A program made the translations under genes and the position numbers. 64,000 nt of DNA from Pseudomonas sp. LFM046 (GTDB taxonomy: Bacteria > Pseudomonadota > Gammaproteobacteria > Pseudomonadales > Pseudomonadaceae): positions 5,230,678 to 5,294,677 of the forward strand of contig NZ_JYKO02000001.1 in assembly GCF_000949385.2 (NCBI RefSeq), written 5' to 3'. Below, piece after piece: positions 49,582-58,701 of this stretch. A model generated the notes under the pieces. That model was not told the origin of the DNA. It searched no databases and was given only the letters and a program-made list of their open reading frames with translations. The first letter of the stretch is position 1. Every line of letters begins with the position of its first letter.

Positions 49582-50445
49582 ATGAAAGAACGCCTTTTCA
49601 TCATCAGCCAGTACCTGCTGCCGCATCACCTGCTGTCGCGTCTGGCCGGTTGCATCGCCGAGTGCCGCATCCGCTGGTTCAAGAACGCCTTCACCAGCTG
49701 GTTCGCCAAGCGTTACCAGGTCGACATGAGTGAAGCGCTGGTGGAAGACGTGACCGCCTACGAGCACTTCAACGCCTTCTTCACCCGCGCCCTGAAACCC
49801 GGTGCGCGCCCGCTGGACGAAACGCCCGGCGCCATTCTCTGCCCGGCCGACGGCGCCATCAGCCAGATCGGCCCGATCGAGCACGGCCGCTGCTTCCAGG
49901 CCAAGGGCCACAGTTTCAGCGTGCTGGAGCTACTGGGCGGCGACGCCGAGCGTGCCGCGGCCTTCATGGGCGGCGAGTTCGCCACCGTCTACCTGTCACC
50001 CAAGGACTACCACCGGGTGCACGCACCGCTCGCCGGAACCCTGCGGGAAATGGTCTACGTTCCCGGCCGCCTGTTCTCGGTCAACCAGAGCACCGCGGAG
50101 AACGTCCCCGAACTGTTCGCCCGCAACGAGCGGGTGGTCTGCCTCTTCGACACCGAGCGCGGTCCCATGGCCGTGGTCCTGGTTGGCGCGATGATCGTCG
50201 CCTCCGTCGAAACCGTCTGGGCCGGCCTGGTCACCCCGCCGAAGCGCGAGCTGAAGACCTTCAGCTACGACGAAGCGGCACGCGCGCCCATCCAACTGGC
50301 AAAGGGCGACGAAATCGGTCGCTTCAAGCTCGGCTCCACCGCCATCGTGCTGTTCGGACCGGACCAGGTGCGCTGGGCCGAAAGCGCCTGGCCCGGCAGC
50401 CAGGTGCGCATGGGCCAGCTGCTGGCCCTGCCCAAGGGCGCCTGA
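49582..50445 (+). CDS. psd: Phosphatidylserine decarboxylase proenzyme
   Basis: The 287-residue inner-membrane proenzyme makes phosphatidylethanolamine. Self-cleavage at the LGST motif (250-253) yields a pyruvoyl group on Ser252. Asp90 and His147 complete the maturation triad. It is likely cotranscribed with rhdA (24-base gap), and a long hairpin follows. Confidence 0.97.
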   Translation: MKERLFIISQYLLPHHLLSRLAGCIAECRIRWFKNAFTSWFAKRYQVDMSEALVEDVTAYEHFNAFFTRALKPGARPLDETPGAILCPADGAISQIGPIEHGRCFQAKGHSFSVLELLGGDAERAAAFMGGEFATVYLSPKDYHRVHAPLAGTLREMVYVPGRLFSVNQSTAENVPELFARNERVVCLFDTERGPMAVVLVGAMIVASVETVWAGLVTPPKRELKTFSYDEAARAPIQLAKGDEIGRFKLGSTAIVLFGPDQVRWAESAWPGSQVRMGQLLALPKGA

Positions 50446-50455
50446 CGGCAATTCC

Positions 50456-50485
50456 CTCCGGCCGAACCACAACGTTCGGCCGGAG
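50456..50485 (+). terminator. Hairpin after psd
   Basis: CTCCGGCCGAAC (50456-50467) pairs exactly with GTTCGGCCGGAG (50474-50485) around six bases. There is no U-run. Confidence 0.6.
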
Positions 50486-50632
50486 TCGGATCCAAAAGGG
50501 ACACCCCGCACAGCGGGACTGCCAACGCCTCTACAGCCCTGCAATGGATGGGCTGCCACTGTGCCCGGATGCTGCTAGAGTGCTGAAATTCCCACCCGCA
50601 GAACACACGAGACATCGGAGTACCCGATCCGG

Positions 50633-52453
50633 ATGGACAACCAGAGCCCTCACCTGCTGTTGCGCGTTCCCACGCCGAGCAAGCAGAGCTTGTCCTTCTG
50701 CGACGGCACGCCTCGCGACCTGAAACACTGGATCGCCAGCCTGCCGAAGGCCAACCTCGGCGAAACCGCACGCCAGCTCTACCAAGCCCTGGCGGAGTTG
50801 AACCAGTTGGCCACCCCCAGCGAGAACCGCCTGCAGCTCCTGGAACTGATGCGCCCGGAAGTCCATTTCGTGTGCCAGCACCTTGAGCGGCACTTCCTCG
50901 GCCAGTCCATCGTTCTGGATGAACGTCCGCGCAAGGTCGCCAATCTCTGCCAGGCCCTGCAGAACCACCTGGCCATCGGCTACAAACTGATCATCGTGCA
51001 GGAGTCGCCGCTCCCCAGCCGCGATCGCGCCCAGATGCTCACGGTCGCCCTGCAGCGAGCGCTGCACAGCCTGAACGGTCCGCTGATCCGCTCCAACCAG
51101 CTCTACTGCCCCATACCCGAGGGCCTCTGGCTGGAAATGCACCAGATCTACCAACTGGCCCGCAGCCGCCAGCTCCATCGCGCCGCCGTGCGCGACCCGC
51201 TGGCCCGCCATGCCCAGGACGTAAGCGCCGAACAGTCCTACCTGGTGGCCCTCCTGCTGGGTTGCGCCCGCTGCAACCAGATGCGCCAGAACGGCATCGC
51301 CCGGCTGGCGGAAGCGCTTGAGCCCTGGAGCAACCTGGTCCAACTGCAGTCGGCCGAATTGCCGTCCAGCGTCTTCGCCGTGGCACCGCAGTCGGACGGC
51401 CCACCGCGCTACAAGTCGTTGTTCAATGAAGTCGATCCCCGCACGCTGCTCGGACTCAACCCCCTGCCGCTGGTGGATGCGATCAAGGAATACCTGCTGC
51501 TGCCGGCGGAACAACGCGGCCAGGCACGCCTGCCGATGCCCGAAGGCGTGACCATCGACTTGCTGCAGCACCTGAGCTCGGCCTGGGGCGACATTTCCGA
51601 ACGAACCTTCCAGCGCACCCCCGGCCAGGGCAGCCTGACCCTGTGCATCGGCATGAGCGCGCTGCACTTCTTCCTCGCCGGTAGCCGTCCCTTCGGCGAT
51701 GTCCTCAAGCGGCCCAAGGGACTCGGCCATGCGGTGTTCGATCCCCTCAGCCGGCGCCCCGCCAGGGATGTCTGGGCCGATGCCTTCGACGCCCAGCCCA
51801 ACAAGGGCTGGCAGCCCATGGTGCCGATGGAGGAGATCGAGTACACCAAGCCCGTCTTCGAAACCCGCTCCCGCCAGTCCCAGGCCGGCACCGCGCCGGA
51901 AAGCTACCCGACCTTCGGCGTCGCAGTGGTCAACCACAGCCCAGGCGGTTATTGCGTCAGTTGGCCCCGGGAAGTCCCCAGCCAGTTGCAGGCCGGTGAG
52001 CTGCTCGGTGTGCAGGACGCGCCTGACCAGGGCTGGAGCATTGCAGTGGTTCGCTGGGTCCGCCAGGTGCGCGGTGGTGGCACCCAGATGGGTGTTGAAC
52101 TGGTAGCCCCCCAGGCGCAGTCCTGCGGCACGCTCCTACTGCGCAAGGGCGAGCAGAACAGCAACTACCTGCGTGCCCTGCTGCTGCCGGCCATCGGCGC
52201 TATTTCCCGTCCGGCCACGCTGATCACCCCACGCCTGCCCTTCCAGGAAGGCAACAAGGTGCAGATCAATCTTCACGGCGAGGAACATCGCGCGGTGCTG
52301 ACCCGGCGCATCACCAGCACCGGCAGTTTCAGCCAATTCGAATACCGCATGATCGAGCAGCCGACACCGCCGCAAGGGAAACCCGTCACAGGCCAGGGAA
52401 GCCAGGGTCAGGGCGGCGAGGAAGATTTTGACTCCCTGTGGAAGTCGCTGTAG
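50633..52453 (+). CDS. PilZ-like protein upstream of fimX
   Basis: The 606-residue protein has a helical N-terminal two-thirds of unknown fold (about 1-400) and a C-terminal PilZ-like beta segment (about 420-510: GGYCVSW then GGTQMGVEL). A clear RxxxR c-di-GMP motif is not seen; a weak candidate sits near LTRRITST. It ends 59 bases before fimX. The Pseudomonas homologue near fimX suggests a part in twitching or c-di-GMP-responsive motility, but this is inference. Confidence 0.7.
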   Translation: MDNQSPHLLLRVPTPSKQSLSFCDGTPRDLKHWIASLPKANLGETARQLYQALAELNQLATPSENRLQLLELMRPEVHFVCQHLERHFLGQSIVLDERPRKVANLCQALQNHLAIGYKLIIVQESPLPSRDRAQMLTVALQRALHSLNGPLIRSNQLYCPIPEGLWLEMHQIYQLARSRQLHRAAVRDPLARHAQDVSAEQSYLVALLLGCARCNQMRQNGIARLAEALEPWSNLVQLQSAELPSSVFAVAPQSDGPPRYKSLFNEVDPRTLLGLNPLPLVDAIKEYLLLPAEQRGQARLPMPEGVTIDLLQHLSSAWGDISERTFQRTPGQGSLTLCIGMSALHFFLAGSRPFGDVLKRPKGLGHAVFDPLSRRPARDVWADAFDAQPNKGWQPMVPMEEIEYTKPVFETRSRQSQAGTAPESYPTFGVAVVNHSPGGYCVSWPREVPSQLQAGELLGVQDAPDQGWSIAVVRWVRQVRGGGTQMGVELVAPQAQSCGTLLLRKGEQNSNYLRALLLPAIGAISRPATLITPRLPFQEGNKVQINLHGEEHRAVLTRRITSTGSFSQFEYRMIEQPTPPQGKPVTGQGSQGQGGEEDFDSLWKSL

Positions 52454-52512
52454 ATTCCCGACGAATCACCATTCGTCGCCTATTCGCGCGCGTTCGGCGC
52501 TAAGCACCGGCC

Positions 52513-54582
52513 ATGGCAATCGAGAAGAAAACGATACGTCTGCTGATCCTGGAAGACTCGCAGAACGAAGCCGAGCGTCTGGTCAGCCTGTTCCGCAATG
52601 CCGGTCGCGCCACCCGCGTCCACCGCATCCTTTCTGCCGATGATCTCAACGAGGCCCTCCAGCAGAGCTGGGACCTCCTGATCGCAGCTCCCACCAGCGA
52701 GCATGTGGATCCCGGCGAGGTGCTCAACAGCATCCGCCGCCAGTCTAAGGACATCCCGTTCATCCAGCTGGTGCAGGACAACGACTCCGACCTGATCACC
52801 GAGGCTCTGGCCCTGGGCGCCCAGGACGCCCTGCCCCAGGGCGAGGACGAGCGCCTGGTGCTGGTGGCCAACCGCGAGCTGGCCAACCTCGAGCAGCGCC
52901 GCGCCCGGCGCGCCGCGGAAATCAGCCTGCGCGAAGCGGAGAAACGCTGCCAGCTACTGCTGGACAGCTCAGTGGATGCCATCGCCTACGTCCACGACGG
53001 CATGCACATCTATGCCAACCGCGCCTACGTCGAGATGTTCGGCTACGACGACGGCGACGAACTCGAAGGCATGCCGATGATCGACCTGATCGCCGGCAGC
53101 GACCAGGCCGGGTTCAAGGATTTCCTGAAGAACTACCGCGAAGGCGAGGCCGGCGGCGAACTCACCTGCAACGGCTGCAAGGTGGACGGTCAGAGCTTCC
53201 AGGCCCGCATGAGCTTCTCTCCCGCCACCTACGATGGCGAGCCATGCATCCAGGTGGTGATCCGCGCCGAGTCGGACAACGCCGAGCTGGAGGAAAAGCT
53301 GCGGGAAATCAGCAGCCAGGACCTGGTTACCGGCCTGTTCAATCGCTCCCATTTCAACGAGATGCTCGACACCGCCGCCGAACGCGCGGTCAAGACCAGC
53401 CACCCGTCGAGCCTCGCCTACGTCCGTGTCGCCCGTTATTCCAGTTTGCTGGCCGAGCTCGGCATCGCCGGCGTCGACCTGCTGCTGACGGACCTCGCCA
53501 ACCTGCTGCGCGCCCACTTCGCCGGCGACGCCCAATTGGCGCGCTACGGCGACGACGTGTTCGGCGTCCTGCAACAGGGGCTCACCCCGGAGCAGGCTGA
53601 AGAGAGCCTGCTGGGCCTGCTGAAGAAGATCGACATCCACCTGTTCGACGTCAGCGGCCGCACGGTGCAGGTCAGCCTGAGCATTGGTGTCGCCAGCCTC
53701 AGCGAAACCACACCGAGGGCCCAGGACGTCGTGGACCGCGCCCATCGCTGCTCCGACGAGCTGGGCGACAACAACGGCCTGAAACTCTACAACCCGGCCG
53801 ACGAACTGGCCGCCGCAGCCAACCGCGGCAACCTGCTGGCGATGGTCCAGCAGGCCCTGGAGAACAACAGTTTCCGCCTGCTGTTCCAGCCGATCATCAG
53901 CCTGCGGGGCGATAACTTCGAGCACTACGAGGTGCTGCTGCGCCTGCTCAACCCCCAGGGCGAGGAAGTACCGCCTGCCGATTTCCTCGACGCCGCCAAG
54001 AGCGCTGGCCTGGCCGAGAAGATCGACCGCTGGGTGATCCTCAACTCCATCAAGCTGCTCGCCGAACACCGCACCAAGGGCCACAACACCCGGCTCTTCG
54101 TCCACCTGTCCGGCGCCAGCCTGCAAGACCAGACGCTGTTGCCCTGGCTCAGCGTGGCACTGAAGGCCGCACGGCTACCCTCCGATGCGCTGATCCTCCA
54201 GTTCAGCGAGCCGGACGCCATTGCCTACCTGAAGCAGGCCAAGATCCTGACCCAGGGTCTCGCCGAGCTGCATTGCCAGGTCGCGCTGAGCCAGTTCGGC
54301 TGCGCACTGAATCCGTTCAACACCCTGAAGCACTTGAACATCGACTTCGTGAAGGTGGACGGCTCCTTCACCCAGGACCTCAGCCGCGCGGAGAACCAGG
54401 AAGTCCTCAAGACCCTGCTGGCCAGCCTCCACGCCCAAGCCAAGATGACCATCGTGCCCTTCGTCGAGACCGCCAGTGTCCTCGCCACCCTCTGGCAGGC
54501 CGGCGTCAACTACATCCAGGGCTACTACCTGCAAGGCCCAAGCCAGGCGATGGATTACGATTTCTCCTCCGGCGACGAGTGA
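52513..54582 (+). CDS. fimX: FimX, c-di-GMP effector for type IV pili
   Basis: The 689-residue protein has a REC-like domain (about 8-125), PAS (about 145-255), degenerate GGDEF (GDDVF at 346-350) and degenerate EAL (EVL at 473-475) domains. Both active sites are thus broken, as in P. aeruginosa FimX, which binds c-di-GMP through its EAL domain and controls twitching through PilZ and PilB. The receiver lacks a normal phosphorylation set. It is followed by a bidirectional terminator. Confidence 0.95.
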   Translation: MAIEKKTIRLLILEDSQNEAERLVSLFRNAGRATRVHRILSADDLNEALQQSWDLLIAAPTSEHVDPGEVLNSIRRQSKDIPFIQLVQDNDSDLITEALALGAQDALPQGEDERLVLVANRELANLEQRRARRAAEISLREAEKRCQLLLDSSVDAIAYVHDGMHIYANRAYVEMFGYDDGDELEGMPMIDLIAGSDQAGFKDFLKNYREGEAGGELTCNGCKVDGQSFQARMSFSPATYDGEPCIQVVIRAESDNAELEEKLREISSQDLVTGLFNRSHFNEMLDTAAERAVKTSHPSSLAYVRVARYSSLLAELGIAGVDLLLTDLANLLRAHFAGDAQLARYGDDVFGVLQQGLTPEQAEESLLGLLKKIDIHLFDVSGRTVQVSLSIGVASLSETTPRAQDVVDRAHRCSDELGDNNGLKLYNPADELAAAANRGNLLAMVQQALENNSFRLLFQPIISLRGDNFEHYEVLLRLLNPQGEEVPPADFLDAAKSAGLAEKIDRWVILNSIKLLAEHRTKGHNTRLFVHLSGASLQDQTLLPWLSVALKAARLPSDALILQFSEPDAIAYLKQAKILTQGLAELHCQVALSQFGCALNPFNTLKHLNIDFVKVDGSFTQDLSRAENQEVLKTLLASLHAQAKMTIVPFVETASVLATLWQAGVNYIQGYYLQGPSQAMDYDFSSGDE

Positions 54583-54607
54583 GCCAATCCACGCTCACGG
54601 CTCTTTA

Positions 54608-54639
54608 ATGCAAAAGCCGCCCGAAGGCGGCTTTTGCAT
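54608..54639. terminator. Bidirectional terminator between fimX and serB
   Basis: ATGCAAAAGCCGCC pairs exactly with GGCGGCTTTTGCAT around a four-base CGAA loop, and T-rich bases lie on both sides. Confidence 0.88.
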
Positions 54640-54653
54640 TTCCGGCGAACGGC

Positions 54654-55868
54654 TCAGTCCTGACCGTCGCGGTCGCGGAAGCCCAGCAGGTAGAGGATGC
54701 CGTCCAGCCCGAGGGTGGAGATGGCCTGCTTGGCCGACTGCTTGACCAGCGGTTTGGCGCGGAAGGCCACGCCCAGCCCGGCAAGCCCCAGCATCGGCAG
54801 GTCGTTGGCACCGTCGCCCACAGCGATGGTCTGGTCCAGGCGCAGACCTTCCTTCTCGGCCAGTTCGCGCAACAGGTCGGCCTTGCGCTGAGCATCGACG
54901 ATGGGCTCGATGGCCACGCCGGTCAGCTTGCCGTCGACGATCTGCAGCTCGTTGGCGAACACGTAATCGATGCCCAGCTTGGCCTGCAGCTGCTTGGCGA
55001 AGTAGGTGAAACCACCGGAGAGGATCGCCGTCTTGTAGCCCAGACGCTTGAGCTCGGCGAAGAGGGTTTCCGCTCCTTCGGTGAGACGCAGGGAGGCGCC
55101 GATTTCTTCCAGCACGTCCTCGGACAGGCCCTTGAGCAGCCCCAGGCGCTCCTTGAAGCTGGCGCGGAAGTCCAGCTCACCACGCATGGCGCGCTCGGTG
55201 ATCTCGGCGACCTGGTCGCCGACGCCGGCGGCCTTGGCCAGTTCGTCGATCACCTCGGCCTCGATCAGGGTCGAGTCCATGTCGAACACCGCCAGACGGC
55301 GATTGCGGCGGAACACCGAGTCACGCTGGAAAGCGATGTCGACGTTCAGCTCCTGGGCCACGCTGAGGAACTCGGCGCGAAGGGCCACCGGGTCCGCCGG
55401 TTCGCCCCGCACGGAGAACTCGATGCAGCCTTTGCCCTGGTCGACCGGCGTGTCCAGGGGCATACGGCCCGACAGACGGTCGATATGGTCAATGTTGAGG
55501 CCGTACTTGGCGGTGATGGAGCTCACCCGCTGAAGTTGCTCGGCGGTCACCTTGCGAGTCAGCAGGGTGACGATGTAGCGGCTCTTGCCCTGACCGGCGA
55601 CCCACTGCTGGTAGTCGGCTTCGGAAACGGGGGTGAAACGCACCTGCTGGTCCAGCTTGTAGGCGGTGAACAGCACGTCCTTGAGCACGGACGAGGCTTC
55701 GGCGTTATCCGGGATCTCCACCAGGATGCCAAACGACAACGTGTCGTGGATCACTGCCTGGCCGATATCCAGGATGTTCACTCCACCCTGGGCCAGAGCG
55801 CCGGTAATGGCCGCAGTCAGGCCGGGGCGGTCTTCGCCCGTGATGTTGATCAGGACTATTTCGCGCAA
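54654..55868 (-). CDS. serB: Phosphoserine phosphatase SerB
   Basis: The 404-residue HAD enzyme makes L-serine from phosphoserine. Two N-terminal ACT-like domains (about 1-90 and 95-175) precede the HAD core with Asp196 and Asp198 in FDMDSTLIEAE, and the motif-III/IV AVGDGANDLPML near residue 345. Tandem ACT domains are usual in Pseudomonas and suggest regulation by serine or another amino acid. It is divergent from the YtjB-like gene. Confidence 0.97.
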   Translation of the reverse strand: MREIVLINITGEDRPGLTAAITGALAQGGVNILDIGQAVIHDTLSFGILVEIPDNAEASSVLKDVLFTAYKLDQQVRFTPVSEADYQQWVAGQGKSRYIVTLLTRKVTAEQLQRVSSITAKYGLNIDHIDRLSGRMPLDTPVDQGKGCIEFSVRGEPADPVALRAEFLSVAQELNVDIAFQRDSVFRRNRRLAVFDMDSTLIEAEVIDELAKAAGVGDQVAEITERAMRGELDFRASFKERLGLLKGLSEDVLEEIGASLRLTEGAETLFAELKRLGYKTAILSGGFTYFAKQLQAKLGIDYVFANELQIVDGKLTGVAIEPIVDAQRKADLLRELAEKEGLRLDQTIAVGDGANDLPMLGLAGLGVAFRAKPLVKQSAKQAISTLGLDGILYLLGFRDRDGQD

Positions 55869-56004
55869 GGCGCACCTCCCTCAGCGCATGAAAAGGCGCA
55901 CATTCTACCCACTTTCGCAGCGCCCGTAGCATGCCCGGCGCTTTGCCCTGCAAGGGGCGCTCGCTATACTGCGCCACAATTTCGTTCGAGAAGAGCCGCG
56001 CTCT

Positions 56005-57525
56005 GTGAACCGGCCCACGCCTGTCAAACCCGATAACTTCTTCCTGCTGATCTTCCACGCCCTGCGCCAGCGCCGCGTGCCGATCGCCTTGCGCATCGCC
56101 AGCCACAGCCTTCTGTTGGTGGCCCTGGCGCTGGTGATCTACGCCTGGGTCATGGGCATGCAGTTCAAGCAGGCCATGCAACAGCAGGCCGACGCCCTGG
56201 GCCAGAGCCTGACCGCGCAGACGGCCGCCTCGGCCACCGAGCTGCTGGTGTCCAACGACATCCTTAGCCTCAACGTGCTGCTCAACAACCTGGTGAAGAA
56301 CCCGCTGGTGGCCCATGCGGCCATCTACAGCGTCGACAACCGCATCCTCGCCGAGGCGGGCTCGCGACCCAAGCAGGGCCTGCTGGGCGAAGCCGAGGGC
56401 CTCTACTCCACCCCGATCACATTCCAGGAAGTGATCGCCGGCCACCTGCGCCTGAGCCTGGACATGGAGCAGTTCCAGCAGCCCATGACCATCAGCCTGC
56501 AGAGCATGGGGCTGCTCAGCCTGATCCTGCTGGCCCTGACCCTTTCCCTGAGCCTGCGCCTGGGCCGCCACCTCTCCACGCCGCTGTTGCAGCTACGGGT
56601 GTGGCTGCGGGACCCGGACGACCCCGCCCCCGGCGCCGGCCGCCAGGACGAGATCGGCGACCTGGCCCGCCAGCTGCAAGCACGCCTGGTACCGGAGAAG
56701 CCCGAGCCCGAGCCCATTCCGGAAGAGGACTACGCCGAGGCCGACGAGGACTACCAGGAAGATTTCGCGGAAGACGAGCCGCACGACGATGAGGCTTTCG
56801 AGGTCCGCGACCTGCGCGACGAGAGCTACGACGGCGACGACGACGCCCCGAGCAAGCTGTTCACCCCGGACGAGGAAGACCCCTTCGCTGATCTGCGCGA
56901 GGAAATGGCCGAGGAAGAACCCGCTCCTGAGCCCGTCGTCCCGACTGTGCCGCAGAACAGTGCCGTACTGGCCATCCAGCTGGGCGCCCAGGACCAGCTG
57001 CGCCGCCTGCCCCGCGCCCGCCTGATGGACCTGCTGCAGCGCTACCGCGATTGCCTGGACCAGGCCGCGCGCCTCTACCACGGCCAGCTGCTCACCCTGA
57101 ACGATGGCAGCAGCCTGATGCTCTTCCACAGCCAGGACAGCGACGAAGACTACCTGACCCATGCCCTGTGCTGCGGCGAGCTGATGCGGGCCCTTGGCCA
57201 TGCCCTGCAGATCGAGGTAGCCGACAGCGGCATCACCCTGCAACTGCAACTGGGCCTGACCCTGGGCGGCGACCTCTCCGGCCTCAGCCAGGGCGATCTG
57301 CTGCTCAACGACACCACCCAGAACGCCCTGGCGCTGAGCCAGCACAGCCGCAACCTGCTGCTGGTGGAGCGCGCCATCGCCGAAGAAGAGCTGGTACGCC
57401 AGCGCGCCCGCATCCGCGCCATCACCAGCCCGGAAGGCGCCTGCTGCGTCGAGCGCCTGCTGGAGCCCTACCCCTCGCTGCTGGAGCGCCAACTGGCGCG
57501 CATGCACGAAGCCCGCGCGCATTGA
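56005..57525 (+). CDS. YtjB/SMP_2-like membrane protein with acidic linker
   Basis: The 506-residue protein has two membrane helices (about 33-53 and 165-185) flanking a periplasmic domain, a HAMP-like segment (about 186-228), an acidic Glu/Asp/Pro-rich linker (about 231-310) and a C-terminal domain (about 318-506) that looks like a degenerate nucleotide-cyclase or cache fold. It matches the SMP_2/YtjB family found next to serB in E. coli and relatives. A GTG start is used. Its function is unknown; the acidic linker is longer than I expect for YtjB. Confidence 0.8.
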   Translation: MNRPTPVKPDNFFLLIFHALRQRRVPIALRIASHSLLLVALALVIYAWVMGMQFKQAMQQQADALGQSLTAQTAASATELLVSNDILSLNVLLNNLVKNPLVAHAAIYSVDNRILAEAGSRPKQGLLGEAEGLYSTPITFQEVIAGHLRLSLDMEQFQQPMTISLQSMGLLSLILLALTLSLSLRLGRHLSTPLLQLRVWLRDPDDPAPGAGRQDEIGDLARQLQARLVPEKPEPEPIPEEDYAEADEDYQEDFAEDEPHDDEAFEVRDLRDESYDGDDDAPSKLFTPDEEDPFADLREEMAEEEPAPEPVVPTVPQNSAVLAIQLGAQDQLRRLPRARLMDLLQRYRDCLDQAARLYHGQLLTLNDGSSLMLFHSQDSDEDYLTHALCCGELMRALGHALQIEVADSGITLQLQLGLTLGGDLSGLSQGDLLLNDTTQNALALSQHSRNLLLVERAIAEEELVRQRARIRAITSPEGACCVERLLEPYPSLLERQLARMHEARAH

Positions 57526-57537
57526 TGCACAGATGAC

Positions 57538-57566
57538 AAAAAAGCCCGCTCGATGCGGGCTTTTTC
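57538..57566 (+). terminator. Terminator of the YtjB-like gene
   Basis: AAAGCCCGC (57541-57549) pairs with GCGGGCTTT (57555-57563), followed by T-rich bases. Confidence 0.85.
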
Positions 57567-57801
57567 ATGGGCGTTCGAATCAATCACGGAAAGATCGGCG
57601 CTCGCGCCAGTACCGTCAGGAAGAAGCTTTGCGGCCTGGCTCCAACACTCGTCCGACCGTAGGGTGCGCTGTGCGCACCGCGTCACGTCCAACCGCTAGT
57701 GCGTACGCCCCCACCCCCGCCAGTTGCGTCGCTCCGCAAAAGGTACCGACCTGTTGGACTCCGCGTCGCTCGGCTGGTCAGGCCCAAATTCGAGCAGGCA
57801 T

Positions 57802-57830
57802 GAAAAAGCCCGCATCGAGCGGGCTTTTTC
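57802..57830 (-). terminator. Terminator of the PqiC-like gene
   Basis: GAAAAAGCCCGC (57802-57813) pairs with GCGGGCTTTTTC (57819-57830). On the plus strand it equals the reverse complement of the terminator at 57538-57566. Confidence 0.85.
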
Positions 57831-57844
57831 ACGATCCAGGGTGG

Positions 57845-58558
57845 TCAGAAGCGGAAGACTTCCACATCGGTGCGCACGGGCGCGGCCATCGGGATCTTCG
57901 GCTGCTGCTGTTCCTTGGACTTGGCCGGGGCGGCGGGGGCGGCCGGCTTGCGCGGCGCGTCGACGACGACCGGCTGGCCTTCCAGCGGCTTGACGGCGGC
58001 GGCCAGTTGCTCGGCCAGCTGCTGCAACAGCTTGCTTTGGGCGCGGACCTGATCGGCAGCAGTACCGGTATGGGGTTCTTCCAGGCGCACCAGACGGCTG
58101 TCACGCAACTGGCCGGCGCGGTCCAGCAAGCGCCACTGCGCCTCCAGTACGGCCGGGCGCTGAGGGCCCGAGTCCAGGCGGCTGATGGTCAGCAGCACCT
58201 GTACTTCAGGGGTAAAGCCAGGATTGCCAGGGGCCAGCACCAGACGCTGGCTGTCCAGGCGCCAGGACAGCTGACGCAGCAGGACCTGGTCGATATCCGC
58301 CGCCAGGCTGCCTGCCCAGCGGCCGTCCGGGGCAGCGGTCAGGCTGCCGTCGGCCTGGCGCTGAAGGAGGGTTTCACGCTGCAGATAGTCGGCCACGGTC
58401 ACCGGGCCAAGTAGAACCTGCATACCCGCCTTCTTGGACGGCACCTCGGGGGTACCGGCATCCAGCTGAAACATGGGGACAGGCGGGCTGTGTACGCAGC
58501 CGGCAAGCCCCAGCAGGCTCGCCAACATCAATACCAGGGGAAAACGCACCACGGTCAT
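57845..58558 (-). CDS. PqiC-like ABC-transport auxiliary lipoprotein
   Basis: The 237-residue protein has a lipoprotein signal ending LLGLAGC (Cys21) and the ABC_trans_aux (DUF330) fold typical of PqiC, which forms periplasmic tunnels with MCE proteins for lipid transport. A Lys/Gln/Pro/Ala tail ends the protein. No PqiA/PqiB or MCE genes are adjacent. The start at 58558 gives MTVVRFPLVLMLASLLG; the frame to 58654 is not plausible. Confidence 0.8.
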   Translation of the reverse strand: MTVVRFPLVLMLASLLGLAGCVHSPPVPMFQLDAGTPEVPSKKAGMQVLLGPVTVADYLQRETLLQRQADGSLTAAPDGRWAGSLAADIDQVLLRQLSWRLDSQRLVLAPGNPGFTPEVQVLLTISRLDSGPQRPAVLEAQWRLLDRAGQLRDSRLVRLEEPHTGTAADQVRAQSKLLQQLAEQLAAAVKPLEGQPVVVDAPRKPAAPAAPAKSKEQQQPKIPMAAPVRTDVEVFRF

Positions 58559-58701
58559 CAATCTCACCCACGGCCGCCTTGTGGGCAGCCTGCAGTCGAA
58601 TTCGGTCATCCTCGCCACTACGAAGGCGCAGCGAGGGGACATATCATCCGTCAATGTGACGCAGGACTCCAGAGCCCCACGTCAATTCGCCGCCGCCAGC
58701 G

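Larger units (their letters stand above)
57526..57844. other. Intergenic region with inverted terminator copies
   Basis: The gap between convergent genes begins with the YtjB-like gene terminator and ends with the PqiC-like gene terminator; the two are inverted copies of each other. Between them lie a GTAGGGTGCGCTGTGCGCACC repeat (about 57659-57679) and no convincing gene. Confidence 0.6.
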
